Positions 34,293-42,337 of a stretch of 64,000 nt of DNA are shown here, in pieces (the first letter of the stretch is position 1; each line of letters starts with the position of its first letter). The notes under the pieces were generated by a model, which was given only the letters and a program-made list of their open reading frames with translations, was not told where the DNA came from and did not search any database. The translations under genes were made by a program, and so were the position numbers. Origin of the DNA: JALZKA01 sp963754045. GTDB taxonomy: Bacteria; Actinomycetota; Thermoleophilia; Solirubrobacterales; 70-9. The DNA lies in the NCBI GenBank assembly GCA_963754045.1, contig CAVWEN010000002.1, positions 248,001-312,000 on the forward strand, read 5' to 3'.

Positions 34293-34381
34293 TGCTCAAG
34301 CTGACTCACCCCGCCCAGATCTGTCGCCAGGCCATCGCGCGGCGGCAACGAGCGGGCCAATCTCGAGAGAACGGCTAGACC

Positions 34382-34693
34382 GTGGTTGGCACCGATGGAC
34401 CCAGCGGCGACCGCCTGCAAGCGGCGCGTGAGGGCGAGGTGTCGATCGACGGCACGCGTCGGCCGTTCGCGGAGCTGACCCGGGCCGAGGTCGGCGCGCG
34501 CGCGGAGGAGATCGGCTCGGTCGGCGGCTGGGGGCCGCTGGCGCGCGCCGCGAAGGTGGCACGCGCCTGGGCAGGCCTAGGGAGCACGATGGACGAGCGC
34601 GGCGCGGGGACCGTCGGTGAGCTCGACCCGGCCGACATCGTGCGCTTCGCCGAATACACCTGGGTGATTCCTCCAGAGGGGGGCTTGATTTAG
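34382..34693 (+). CDS. Small hypothetical protein, 103 residues
   Basis: Not recognised. GTG 34382 opens 103 codons with strong G/C third positions, which argues for a true gene. The protein is acidic-amphipathic, with a likely helix in ELTRAEVGARAEEIG and a conserved-looking end (DIVRFAEYTWVIPPEG). No membrane segment or signal peptide. TAGACC directly precedes the start, so it may be leaderless. It lies between the Rrf2-family and Fur-family regulators on the same strand, and its stop abuts the Fur-gene promoter. Confidence 0.6.
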   Translation: MVGTDGPSGDRLQAAREGEVSIDGTRRPFAELTRAEVGARAEEIGSVGGWGPLARAAKVARAWAGLGSTMDERGAGTVGELDPADIVRFAEYTWVIPPEGGLI

Positions 34694-34694
34694 C

Positions 34695-34728
34695 ATTGAC
34701 ACCGCCCGCCTTGCGGGTTAGTGTCAAT
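34695..34728 (+). promoter_or_regulatory. Promoter and overlapping operator of the Fur-family/nickel transporter operon
   Basis: TTGACA (34696-34701), 17 bases, then TAGTGT (34719-34724) make a near-consensus promoter. The same DNA is an inverted repeat, ATTGACAC (34695-34702) and GTGTCAAT (34721-34728), so the arms cover the -35 and -10. A second hairpin, CCCGC-CTT-GCGGG, fills the spacer. This is a likely autoregulatory site for the downstream Fur-type protein. Confidence 0.65.
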
Positions 34729-34760
34729 TGCGAGGTGGTTGCAGTAGAGAACCGGTTGCG

Positions 34761-35222
34761 ATGACGGCGACTCACGCCGCGCCACCCCTCGTCACCCACA
34801 GCCCCGCTGAGGCCGTCGAGGCGCTTCGCGCCGCCGGGCTTCGAGCTTCGTCCGCTCGCAGGCTGCTGCTCGACGCCCTGTTCGCCGCGGACGGCCCAGT
34901 CAGCGCCGACGAGATCGCCGCCGGCCTCGACGGTCGCGTGAGACCAACCGACGCCGCGTCGGTTTACCGCAACCTCGAAACGCTCGAGGGGCTCGGGCTA
35001 GTGCGCCACGTCCATTTGGGCCACGGCCCCAGCCTCTACGCGCTCGCCGGCTCACTCGCCCCCAGCTATCTCGTCTGTGACAGCTGCGGTGAGCGGAGAC
35101 CTGCCGGCGACGAGGAGCTTCGACCCGTTCGCGACGCCGTGCGCGAGCAGTTCGGCTACGAGACGAGCTTCTCCCACTTCCCGATCGTGGGCCTCTGCGC
35201 CACGTGCAGGGAGCGACCTTGA
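34761..35222 (+). CDS. Fur-family metal-responsive regulator
   Basis: The 153-residue protein has the Fur fold: a winged helix (LRAAGLRASSARRLLLDALF, RPTDAASVYRNLETLEGLGLV) followed by a dimerisation domain. Two Cys-x2-Cys pairs (LVCDSCGE and LCATCRE) are expected to hold the structural zinc. His-rich positions HVHLGHG and SHFPIVG could form the sensory site. Family members sense Fe, Zn, Mn, Ni or peroxide. Coupling to a nickel-type transporter favours a nickel sensor (Nur-like), though Zur is not excluded. ATG 34761; its stop overlaps the transporter TTG. Confidence 0.87.
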   Translation: MTATHAAPPLVTHSPAEAVEALRAAGLRASSARRLLLDALFAADGPVSADEIAAGLDGRVRPTDAASVYRNLETLEGLGLVRHVHLGHGPSLYALAGSLAPSYLVCDSCGERRPAGDEELRPVRDAVREQFGYETSFSHFPIVGLCATCRERP

Positions 35223-35953
35223 GCTTCGACCTCCTGTACCGGACCATCGAGAGCCTCGACGAGTCGCTCACCTCCCTGTTCGACGGTGCCCCCCTGCTCG
35301 TGGCCCTCGGCCTGGCGGTCGTGCTGGGACTCCGCCACGCCTCGGATCCCGACCACCTCGTGGCCGTCACGTCGCTTGTTGCGGCGGACGACGCGGACGG
35401 GCGCGAGGCCGCCCGGCTGGGTGCCTGGTGGGGCGCCGGCCACGCAGCGACGTTACTCGCGATCGGGCTACCGCTGATCGCGTTCAAGTCCGAGCTGCCT
35501 GCGTGGCTCGAGAACGGCGCGGAACGGGCCGTCGGGATCGTGATTCTGGCGCTCGCGATCCGCGTCCTCTATAAGTGGAAGCGCGGCGACTACAGGGCAT
35601 CCCCGCACACCCACCACGGCGATGGGCACCGCCACCTGCGCCGGGAGGACCCCCATCGCCATCACTCCGTGCGCACACCGCGGCACGCGTTCGCGATCGG
35701 TGCGCTTCACGGGCTCGCGGGCTCCGGCGCCGTGGTGCTGCTCCTGATCGCCGCACTGCCCACCCCGCTCCAGGCCGCCGCCGCCCTGGCGGTGTTCGCG
35801 CCGATGTCGATCGCCTCGATGGCCGCGTGTACCGCTGCGTTCGCATGGGTTCTGACCCGGCCGATGGTCGAGCCCGTCTATCGCGCCGTGCTGATTCCGG
35901 CGTTGGGCGCGTTCGGCCTGCTCTTCGGGCTCTGGTACGTCGGACCGACCTGA
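35219..35953 (+). CDS. NicO/HoxN-type nickel (cobalt) transporter
   Basis: A 244-residue membrane protein with about six hydrophobic helices and the nickel-permease signature LRHASDPDHLVAV (HxxDxDH-type) in the second helix. A histidine-rich cytoplasmic loop (HTHHGDGHRH, DPHRHHS) and an LHGLAGSGAVVLL helix follow, as in NicO/UreH-like permeases. It probably imports Ni2+ for the adjacent [NiFe]-hydrogenase. TTG 35219 overlaps the regulator's stop (TTGA); GTG 35204 is an alternative. The last 76 bases overlap the 3' end of convergent hypF. Confidence 0.87.
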   Translation: MSFDLLYRTIESLDESLTSLFDGAPLLVALGLAVVLGLRHASDPDHLVAVTSLVAADDADGREAARLGAWWGAGHAATLLAIGLPLIAFKSELPAWLENGAERAVGIVILALAIRVLYKWKRGDYRASPHTHHGDGHRHLRREDPHRHHSVRTPRHAFAIGALHGLAGSGAVVLLLIAALPTPLQAAAALAVFAPMSIASMAACTAAFAWVLTRPMVEPVYRAVLIPALGAFGLLFGLWYVGPT

Positions 35954-38274
35954 CCCGATCTGCCCGCTGGGCCGGTGCCGCCCGGCGCGGATTGCAGGCG
36001 GGCGCAGGTGACGGCGACCTGGCCGTATGAGACGCCCCCGTCGTTCGGCGGCAGCTTGCGCGGAAACACGACCCTGGCGCCGCCACCCACAACCAGGGCC
36101 GCCGTGGCTTCGAGCAGCAGGCGGTTTTGAAACACGCCGCCCGATAGCGCGACGAGGTCCGTGCCGCGGCGATCGCATTCCCGAAGACACGCGCCCGCAG
36201 TCCCTCGCGCCACGGAATTGTGGAATCGGGCCGAGACGATTGGTGCCGGCACGCCGGCCTCGACATCACCTGCCACACCGCGAACGAGCTCGCGCGCGTC
36301 GAGCACGACCGGACCCTCACCTTCGGCGATCACCGGAAGCTCATAGCCTCCGCGCTCGGCCGGATCGGCCAGCCCCTCGAGCTCCGCCGCCGCTTGCCCC
36401 TCGTATGACACCCGCGCCCGCACGCCGCAGAGCGCCGCGGCCGCATCGAACAGACGGCCCATGCTCGTGGTCAGCGGCGCGGCAACGCCTCCCACCGCCA
36501 TCTCGCAGACCAATTTCCAGTCGCGCATCTCCACCTCGTTGCGCAGCGCCGGGGGCACGGATGGCGACTCCGACCCCGTCGCCTGGACCAGCCACGAACA
36601 CGCCATCCGCCACGGCTCCCGAGCGGCAGCGTCTCCGCCCGGCAGCCTCACCGGAAACAGAAAACCCGCTCGCTCGGATCCCGCGATGTCACCGACCAGA
36701 AGCTCACCGCCCCAGACCGTGCCGTCCGGACCATATCCCGTGCCATCGAAAATCGCCGCCACCGCTGTTCCCTTCTCACCATGCTCGGCGAGGCAGGCGG
36801 CGAGGTGTGCGTGGTGGTGCTGCACGGCCACGGTGCGCACCCCCTCGCGCTCGAGCGCGTACCGGGTCGAGAGGTAGTCGGGGTGCTCATCGTGGGCGAC
36901 GACGGCCGGCTTCGCGACGAAGATCTGCTCGAAGTGCTCGATCCCGTCGCGGTAGGAGGACAGCGTCTCCCAGTTCGAGAGGTCGCCGATGTGGTGCGAG
37001 ACGAAGGCGCGCGATCCCTTGGCGAGGCAGAACGTGCTCTTCAGCTCGGCGCCGCAACCCAGCACCGCCTCCGGGGCCTCGAACGGAAGCTCGAGCGCGC
37101 CTGGCACCCAACCACGCGAGCGCCGGATCAACAGCGGCCCCGGGCTCAGGGTCCGATCCAGCGCGCGAACCACCGAGTCGTCGGTGCGGATGTGAATCGG
37201 CCGATCGTGGACCAAGAAGGCATCGGCGATCCCCTCCAGCCGCGAGCGAGCATCGGCGTCTTCGAACGCAATCGGCTCGTCAGAGACGTTGCCCGAGGTC
37301 ATCACGAGCGGTGCTCCGACGCTGGCCAGGAGCAGATGGTGGAGTGGCGAGTAGGGCAGCATCACGCCGAGGTCGCGGGTGCGCCGCGCGACCGAGTCGG
37401 CCACCCCGGCGCCCTCCCGCCGCCGCGCGACGACGATTGGACGCTCGGGACCGGCCAGCAACTCGCGCTCCCCATGGGTCAACTCGACCAGAGCCAGCGC
37501 CGAGGGCAGGTCGGGCGCCATCAGCGCGAGTGGCCGATCCTCCCGGTGCTTGCGTTCGCGAAGCGCGCGCACCGCCGCGTCGTCGCCGGCGTGGCAGGCG
37601 AGGTGGTAGCCACCCACTCCCTTCACGGCGAGCACCGCGCCTCCCCCGAGCAGCACAACCGCCCGCGCCAGCGCATCCGCTCCCGTCGCAGGCTCGGCGC
37701 CCACCAGGCTCACTTGCGGCCCGCAGACGGGGCAGGCGTTCGGCTGGGCGTGAAAGCGGCGGTCGCGAGGGTCGTCGTACTCGGCCTGGCACGGTCCGCA
37801 CATCTCGAATCCGGCCATCGTGGTGAGCGGGCGGTCATATGGGACCCCGCGCACGATCGTGAAGCGTGGGCCACAGTCCGTGCAGTTGATGAAGGGATAG
37901 CCGTGGCGCCGGTCGGCCGGGTCGAACAGCTCCTTCAGGCACGCCTCGCAGGTGGCCCGGTCGGGTGCGATCAGCGCGAAGGATTCGCCCCCCGAGTTCG
38001 ATTCGACGATCCGAAACTCGCGCTCTCCTGTCGGATCCAGTGCCTCGCTGCCAACGCCGTCCACTTTCGCCATCGGCGGCGCATCGCCCTCGAGCCGCAC
38101 GAGAAACCGCTCAACCGCGTCCGCTTCACCCTCTGCCTCCAGCACCACCCCGCGCTCGTCATTGCGCACCCACCCGCCCAGCTTGAGTTCGCCGGCGAGC
38201 CTGAACACGTGCGGACGAAAGCCCACGCCCTGAACGATCCCCGTGACGCGCACGCGCACGCGCCGATGCGCCAT
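35878..38274 (-). CDS. hypF: Carbamoyltransferase HypF
   Basis: Makes the carbamoyl group from carbamoyl phosphate and transfers it to HypE for cyanide-ligand synthesis of [NiFe]-hydrogenase. The 798-residue protein has an acylphosphatase domain (VTGIVQGVGFRPHVF) and two Cys4 zinc fingers (CEAC/CTDC and CGPC/CPVC). A YrdC-like domain (AVKGVGGYHLACHA, KHREDRPLAL) and a Kae1-like domain with VQHHHAHLAACLAEH follow. About 35 residues after the family's usual end (PPNDGGVSYGQVAV) are unusual and are encoded partly antisense to the nickel transporter. It is last in the hydrogenase operon, overlapping the SIS gene (TGATG). Confidence 0.96.
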   Translation of the reverse strand: MAHRRVRVRVTGIVQGVGFRPHVFRLAGELKLGGWVRNDERGVVLEAEGEADAVERFLVRLEGDAPPMAKVDGVGSEALDPTGEREFRIVESNSGGESFALIAPDRATCEACLKELFDPADRRHGYPFINCTDCGPRFTIVRGVPYDRPLTTMAGFEMCGPCQAEYDDPRDRRFHAQPNACPVCGPQVSLVGAEPATGADALARAVVLLGGGAVLAVKGVGGYHLACHAGDDAAVRALRERKHREDRPLALMAPDLPSALALVELTHGERELLAGPERPIVVARRREGAGVADSVARRTRDLGVMLPYSPLHHLLLASVGAPLVMTSGNVSDEPIAFEDADARSRLEGIADAFLVHDRPIHIRTDDSVVRALDRTLSPGPLLIRRSRGWVPGALELPFEAPEAVLGCGAELKSTFCLAKGSRAFVSHHIGDLSNWETLSSYRDGIEHFEQIFVAKPAVVAHDEHPDYLSTRYALEREGVRTVAVQHHHAHLAACLAEHGEKGTAVAAIFDGTGYGPDGTVWGGELLVGDIAGSERAGFLFPVRLPGGDAAAREPWRMACSWLVQATGSESPSVPPALRNEVEMRDWKLVCEMAVGGVAAPLTTSMGRLFDAAAALCGVRARVSYEGQAAAELEGLADPAERGGYELPVIAEGEGPVVLDARELVRGVAGDVEAGVPAPIVSARFHNSVARGTAGACLRECDRRGTDLVALSGGVFQNRLLLEATAALVVGGGARVVFPRKLPPNDGGVSYGQVAVTCARLQSAPGGTGPAGRSGQVGPTYQSPKSRPNAPNAGISTAR

Positions 38275-39497
38275 CAGGCTTCCTCGGCCTCCACCAGCTC
38301 GCGGAGCACGTGGTAGGCACTGGCCTGCGCCTCCTGAATCCTCGGGATGTGCTGGGAGCGAGTGACGATCACGTGGTCGGCAAGGCCCTCCGAGGCCACC
38401 CGGCCGCCGTCGTAACCGACGAGGGCGACGGTCACCAACTCGCGGCGGCGAGCCTCTGCGAGGGCCTCGATCACATTGACCGAGTTGCCGCTGGTCGAGA
38501 TCGCGACAAGTGAATCGCCGGCTAGTCCGTAGGCGATCACCTGTCGGGTGAAGATCGACTCGATGCCGACGTCGTTGGCGATCGCGGTGATGATCGACGG
38601 ATCCTCGGTCAGGTCGATCGCAGCGCGCGCAACGAATCGACTTGTAGCGCGCAGGTCGGCAACCAGGTCCATGGCATCGGTTGCCGAGCCGCCGTTGCCA
38701 AGCGCGAGCAGCTTGCCCCCCGCGTCGAACGAGGCGCGTAGCGCCACGGCGGTGGCCAGCAACTCGTCCCGATTCTCGGTGAGGGTTTGCTCGCGCAGCT
38801 CGCCCGCCTCCTGGGACTTCAAAAGGATCGAACCGCGAACATCTGCGAGGACCGGGTCCAGCTCGGTCTCCGCCTCTGAGAGAAACGGGTACAGAAAGCT
38901 CGCGGCGCCAGGATCGTGGCGCACCCGCTCATCGCGCCCCGCAAGCAACCCGCGGTGGTCGAAGAACACGTGGACCAGCTCCCAGAGCACGTGGTAGAGC
39001 GTCTCGACCAGCTCTTGGCGGACGAAGGGGTCGTCGCCCGGAGGTTCGAACTCCCAGCCGGCTCCGGCGGGGGCGAAGGCGATCGTCTGCGCGCCCAGCG
39101 CTCCTGCCTCCGCGAGTGCAGCGAGCGTGGGCGCCGCGTTGGACTCGTCGCAGCCGAACCCGATGGCGATGTCGTCCGGCCCGCACATTCCACGCGCCAG
39201 CACGGCCAGGTCCCCCGACTCCCGGGCAAGACCGATCGCGGGCAGAGCGCGCTTACCGACGATCACCGGGTGGACGAACTCGACGGCCACGTGACGCACG
39301 TCGGATCGGGCGGTAGGGGACTGCCCGAAGGCGATCAGGCGCCCACCGCGAGCAAACCGCTCGGCCATCTCGTGACAGCAACGCGCGAGCCGTTCCGCCT
39401 CAACCTCAAAAAACGCGCGGTTCGCATCGGTCCTGCAGCGAAGCAGCGCGTCCAGTCGGCTGGCGAGAGATTCGGCCGGGGGGCCCACCCCCGGCAT
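38274..39497 (-). CDS. Tandem SIS-domain protein, GmhA-like
   Basis: The 407-residue protein has two sugar-isomerase (SIS) domains. The N-terminal one (RLIAFGQSPTARSDVRHVAVEF, DDIAIGFGCDESNAAPTL) lacks the usual Ser-rich phosphate loop. The C-terminal one resembles sedoheptulose-7-phosphate isomerase (LLALGNGGSATDAMDLVADL and AISTSGNSVNVIEAL). Its place between hypB and hypF implies a hydrogenase-related role, but the substrate is unknown. I chose ATG 39497, 34 bases after hypB; a TTG at 39539 overlapping the hypB stop is an alternative. Confidence 0.75.
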   Translation of the reverse strand: MPGVGPPAESLASRLDALLRCRTDANRAFFEVEAERLARCCHEMAERFARGGRLIAFGQSPTARSDVRHVAVEFVHPVIVGKRALPAIGLARESGDLAVLARGMCGPDDIAIGFGCDESNAAPTLAALAEAGALGAQTIAFAPAGAGWEFEPPGDDPFVRQELVETLYHVLWELVHVFFDHRGLLAGRDERVRHDPGAASFLYPFLSEAETELDPVLADVRGSILLKSQEAGELREQTLTENRDELLATAVALRASFDAGGKLLALGNGGSATDAMDLVADLRATSRFVARAAIDLTEDPSIITAIANDVGIESIFTRQVIAYGLAGDSLVAISTSGNSVNVIEALAEARRRELVTVALVGYDGGRVASEGLADHVIVTRSQHIPRIQEAQASAYHVLRELVEAEEA

Positions 39498-39531
39498 CGC
39501 CAGAATCCCCCGCTTCGCCTCCGGTTCTGGC

Positions 39532-40212
39532 TCAGGCAAGGGCTTCCGCGCGGGCGGGCACGCCCGCGAGCCAGTCACGGAACGCTTCCACGCCCTCACC
39601 GGTGCGCGCGGAGACCATCAGCACCTCCGCGTGCGGGTTCACCGCCTCGACGTTGGCGACGAAGCGCGCGACATCGAAATCCAAGTGCGGCAGCAGGTCC
39701 ACCTTGTTCAGCACCACCAACTCGCAGGCTCGGAACATCAGCGGGTACTTGAGCGGCTTCTCCTCGCCCTCGGTGACCGAGGAGACCATCGCCCGCGCGT
39801 CTTCCCCCACCCTGAACTCGGCCGGGCAAACGAGGTTGCCGACGTTCTCGATCACGAGCAGGTCGATCTCCGCGAGGTTCAGGTCGGGGATCGTTGAGCG
39901 GACCATGTTCGCGTCAAGATGGCACTCCCCACCGAACCCGGAGTCGGTGTTCAGCTGCAGCACCGGCACGTGCATCGCCGCAATCCGGTCGGCGTCCATC
40001 GTGCCCTGCACGTCACCCTCGAGGACGCCCGGCCTGATGCCTTCGAGCTTTGGGAGCGTCGCCTCGAGCAGGGTCGTCTTGCCGGCGCCGGGAGCGCTCA
40101 TCAGGTTCACGACACGCACATCCTCGCGGTCGAAGTCGTCACGGTTGGCGCGGGCGATCGTCTCGTTCGCGTCGAGTGCGTCCTCGGCGACCTTGATCTT
40201 GGTTCGGTGCAT
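39532..40212 (-). CDS. hypB: Hydrogenase nickel incorporation GTPase HypB
   Basis: SIMIBI-class GTPase delivering Ni to the hydrogenase large subunit with HypA. The 226-residue protein has a P-loop (NLMSAPGAGKTTLLEATL), switch region EGDVQGTMDADRI, the nickel/zinc site in NTDSGFGGECHLDA, IENVGNLVCPAEF, and guanine-specificity VVLNKVDLLPHLD. There is no histidine-rich N-terminus, so it lacks the nickel-storage extension of some HypBs. ATG 40212 has GAGAGGAG upstream. It follows hypA by 17 bases. Confidence 0.96.
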   Translation of the reverse strand: MHRTKIKVAEDALDANETIARANRDDFDREDVRVVNLMSAPGAGKTTLLEATLPKLEGIRPGVLEGDVQGTMDADRIAAMHVPVLQLNTDSGFGGECHLDANMVRSTIPDLNLAEIDLLVIENVGNLVCPAEFRVGEDARAMVSSVTEGEEKPLKYPLMFRACELVVLNKVDLLPHLDFDVARFVANVEAVNPHAEVLMVSARTGEGVEAFRDWLAGVPARAEALA

Positions 40213-40229
40213 CTGGTGGCTCCTCTCGG

Positions 40230-40655
40230 CTAGGTGGAAGTCAATTCCGGCTCGGGCGCTCGCTCGGCAGGCTCGGGGTCGTCGACGTCGATCGACTCGA
40301 CCTCCAGCTCGCTGCCGGCAAGGACCTCCCCCGGTGTGTCGCAGGTCGGGCAGGAGAACGCCGGAAGAACCATCTCGTTGATCGGTACCTCCCCGTGGGT
40401 TGCGACGGGCGGCGGAGCCGGGTCCCATTCGTTCCAGCAGGCGGGGCAGCGAAGCAGCGCGGCGACGTGAGAGATCCGCAGCTCGGCACCCTCGCAGTCC
40501 GTGTCGCGGGCAACGATCTCGAAGTAGAAGGTGAGCGAGCCGGCGACGACCTGGCGCAGGCTGCCGACGGTGAAGTCCACCACCGTGACCTTGCGACCGC
40601 CGGCGTGACGAAGTGCCGTGTCGACGACCGCCTGGGAGATCGAGAGCTCATGCAT
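40230..40655 (-). CDS. hypA: Hydrogenase nickel incorporation protein HypA
   Basis: Nickel metallochaperone paired with HypB. The 141-residue protein starts MHELSISQAVVDTALRHA, whose N-terminal Met-His-Glu binds nickel, and has the zinc site cysteines in LRCPACWNEW and FSCPTCDTPG. About 25 acidic C-terminal residues extend beyond the usual HypA and there is an acidic insert between the Cys pairs. ATG 40655 overlaps the stop of the upstream protease gene by 8 bases. Confidence 0.94.
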   Translation of the reverse strand: MHELSISQAVVDTALRHAGGRKVTVVDFTVGSLRQVVAGSLTFYFEIVARDTDCEGAELRISHVAALLRCPACWNEWDPAPPPVATHGEVPINEMVLPAFSCPTCDTPGEVLAGSELEVESIDVDDPEPAERAPEPELTST

Positions 40656-41169
40656 CGGCGCCCGCCCCCTCGTACGCTTCGTCGGTGCGCAGCTCCTGGA
40701 TCTGCTCCAGCACCAAGGTTCGCGCACCTTCGATCGCCGCCTGGACGACCGGGGAGAGCTCCAAATTCATCTCCTCGACGTCGGTCGGCTCGCAGGCGAC
40801 GATCACGACCTTCCCGGGCCAGCCTCCAACGGTCTTCACGAACCGCAGGACACTGGCTGGGTCCATCCCATGTGGGTTGATGGTTTCGCCATCGTCGATC
40901 GGCGCGAAGTCCTCCGGATCTGGCTCGATCACGTAGAGCGTGCCGGGTTCGCCACCCTGCTTGGACACGTCAACCATCACCAGCGCGTCGTAGCCGCGCA
41001 TCAGCTCGTAGGCCAGGTCGAGGCCGCCCGTACCGGCGTCCACGAGCGATACCCCGGAGGGCAGCTCCGAGCCTTCAAGAGCAGCCACGACCTTGCCGCC
41101 GAAACCGTCGTCGCCGAGCCACGAGTTGCCGACGCCGGCGACGAGGATTTGCGGGATCCGCTCAGCCAC
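40648..41169 (-). CDS. Hydrogenase maturation endopeptidase (HyaD/HupD type)
   Basis: Cleaves the C-terminal peptide of the [NiFe] large subunit after nickel insertion. The 173-residue protein has the family start ILVAGVGNSWLGDDGFG with the nickel-sensing Asp, DAGTGGLDLAYELM and VMVDVSKQGGEPGTLYVIE with a second metal-binding Asp, and INPHGMDPASVLR with the His ligand. GTG 41169 overlaps the end of the previous gene. The large subunit here has a 19-residue tail after its last motif, a fitting substrate. Confidence 0.93.
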   Translation of the reverse strand: MAERIPQILVAGVGNSWLGDDGFGGKVVAALEGSELPSGVSLVDAGTGGLDLAYELMRGYDALVMVDVSKQGGEPGTLYVIEPDPEDFAPIDDGETINPHGMDPASVLRFVKTVGGWPGKVVIVACEPTDVEEMNLELSPVVQAAIEGARTLVLEQIQELRTDEAYEGAGADA

Positions 41170-42337
41170 GGGCGTCCACCTCGGTCGCGACGGGCTCCAC
41201 CTCGTGGCCTTTGAAGAAGATGTACCGGCCGGTCTCCCGGAAGAGCTCCTGAGAGGCGTCGCCGTCGACCGTGACCCCAACGTGGATCTCATCGTCGTAG
41301 TCGTAGTAGATGCGCTCGACCGTGGCCGTGCGGCCCGCCAGGAGGGTGTCGTAGAGGTCGCGGCCGTTCGGCTTCGGGCGCAGGATCACCCGCCCGCCCT
41401 TGCGAATCACTCCGCGGTCCACCTCGACTTCCAGTTCACCCGGGTTCGGGTGACCCGGCTCGGGGTCCTTCAGCTCAAGTCGCCCGTGCAGGTCCATGAT
41501 CTGCTCGGGGGTGGTAGCGGCGGCGCGCTCGACCATCTCGGCCACGGCCGGGTCCTGCCTCGAGATCTCCTCGCGCTCGTCCTCGCTGAGCGCATGAACG
41601 TGCAGGAGCAGGGCCTCCTCGATCTCGGTGTTGTCGAAAAGGTTGCCGAGGCTCTCGGGCGCGAGCTTCGGGTGGTCGGGCAACACAATGGCGGCGCCGA
41701 GGATCGCGTCGTCACGAGGGCTCGCGAGAACGGGGAAGGTGTTGACGGACTCGCAACCGGCAACCGCAGCGCCCGCCTCGCCGTCGCGCTCGAGCGGCGA
41801 GACGAACTGACCCGCCGAGGACTCAACCACCACGTGGGTGGAGATCATGCTCGCGAGCAGGGCCTGAGATCGGTCCATGCCGTCGGGCGGAATCTCAACA
41901 GCAGTCGTGTTGTGCACACACATCCGCACCCGCCAGCGCCCATCTTCGAGCGCCACAGCGCGCAGGCGCACCCTCCCGTCGAGGTCAGGCGCCTCCGCCC
42001 CCTCCGCCGAGTAATTGAACTCCTCGCCCTGCCCGGCGGCGAGCTTGCTCACGGCGACAGGACCGATCTCGAGCTTCCGCGGTACTCCCTGGTGGCGCTT
42101 GCCGGAAGGCTGGAGAAACAGCGCCGTGCCGGTCAGCAGCGCATCGTCGGCCGTTTCCAGAACACAGTCGAGGCGCAAATGGTCGAACGTCACCGCGCTG
42201 TCCACCGCGTAGGCGGGCGGATAGACGATCCCGAACGGGGTGGGCGTCGCATTCTTGGTCGCGCCCGGCGTGTACGGGTAGAGGGCGTAACCCTCGTAGA
42301 GAAGGGAGTCCACCAGGGCGGCAAGGGCCTCATGCAT
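41162..42337 (-). CDS. Hydrogenase-cluster conserved protein of unknown function
   Basis: A 391-residue soluble protein I cannot assign to a characterised family. It starts MHEALAALVDSLLYEGYALYPYTPGA, has a long central beta-rich region, acidic helices around DERE and PEQIMDLHGRLEL, and ends in an SH3-like segment (GRTATVERIYYDYDDEIHVG). Proteins of this kind accompany actinobacterial high-affinity hydrogenases, and its position inside the operon supports a dedicated accessory role. ATG 42337 shares a base with the preceding stop. No catalytic motif is evident. Confidence 0.65.
   Translation of the reverse strand: MHEALAALVDSLLYEGYALYPYTPGATKNATPTPFGIVYPPAYAVDSAVTFDHLRLDCVLETADDALLTGTALFLQPSGKRHQGVPRKLEIGPVAVSKLAAGQGEEFNYSAEGAEAPDLDGRVRLRAVALEDGRWRVRMCVHNTTAVEIPPDGMDRSQALLASMISTHVVVESSAGQFVSPLERDGEAGAAVAGCESVNTFPVLASPRDDAILGAAIVLPDHPKLAPESLGNLFDNTEIEEALLLHVHALSEDEREEISRQDPAVAEMVERAAATTPEQIMDLHGRLELKDPEPGHPNPGELEVEVDRGVIRKGGRVILRPKPNGRDLYDTLLAGRTATVERIYYDYDDEIHVGVTVDGDASQELFRETGRYIFFKGHEVEPVATEVDARG

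Noticed and set aside
36027..38316. Long plus-strand frames (599 and 511 codons) opposite hypF
   Set aside because: hypF shows all its domains on the minus strand; the opposite frames are shadows of its codon bias.
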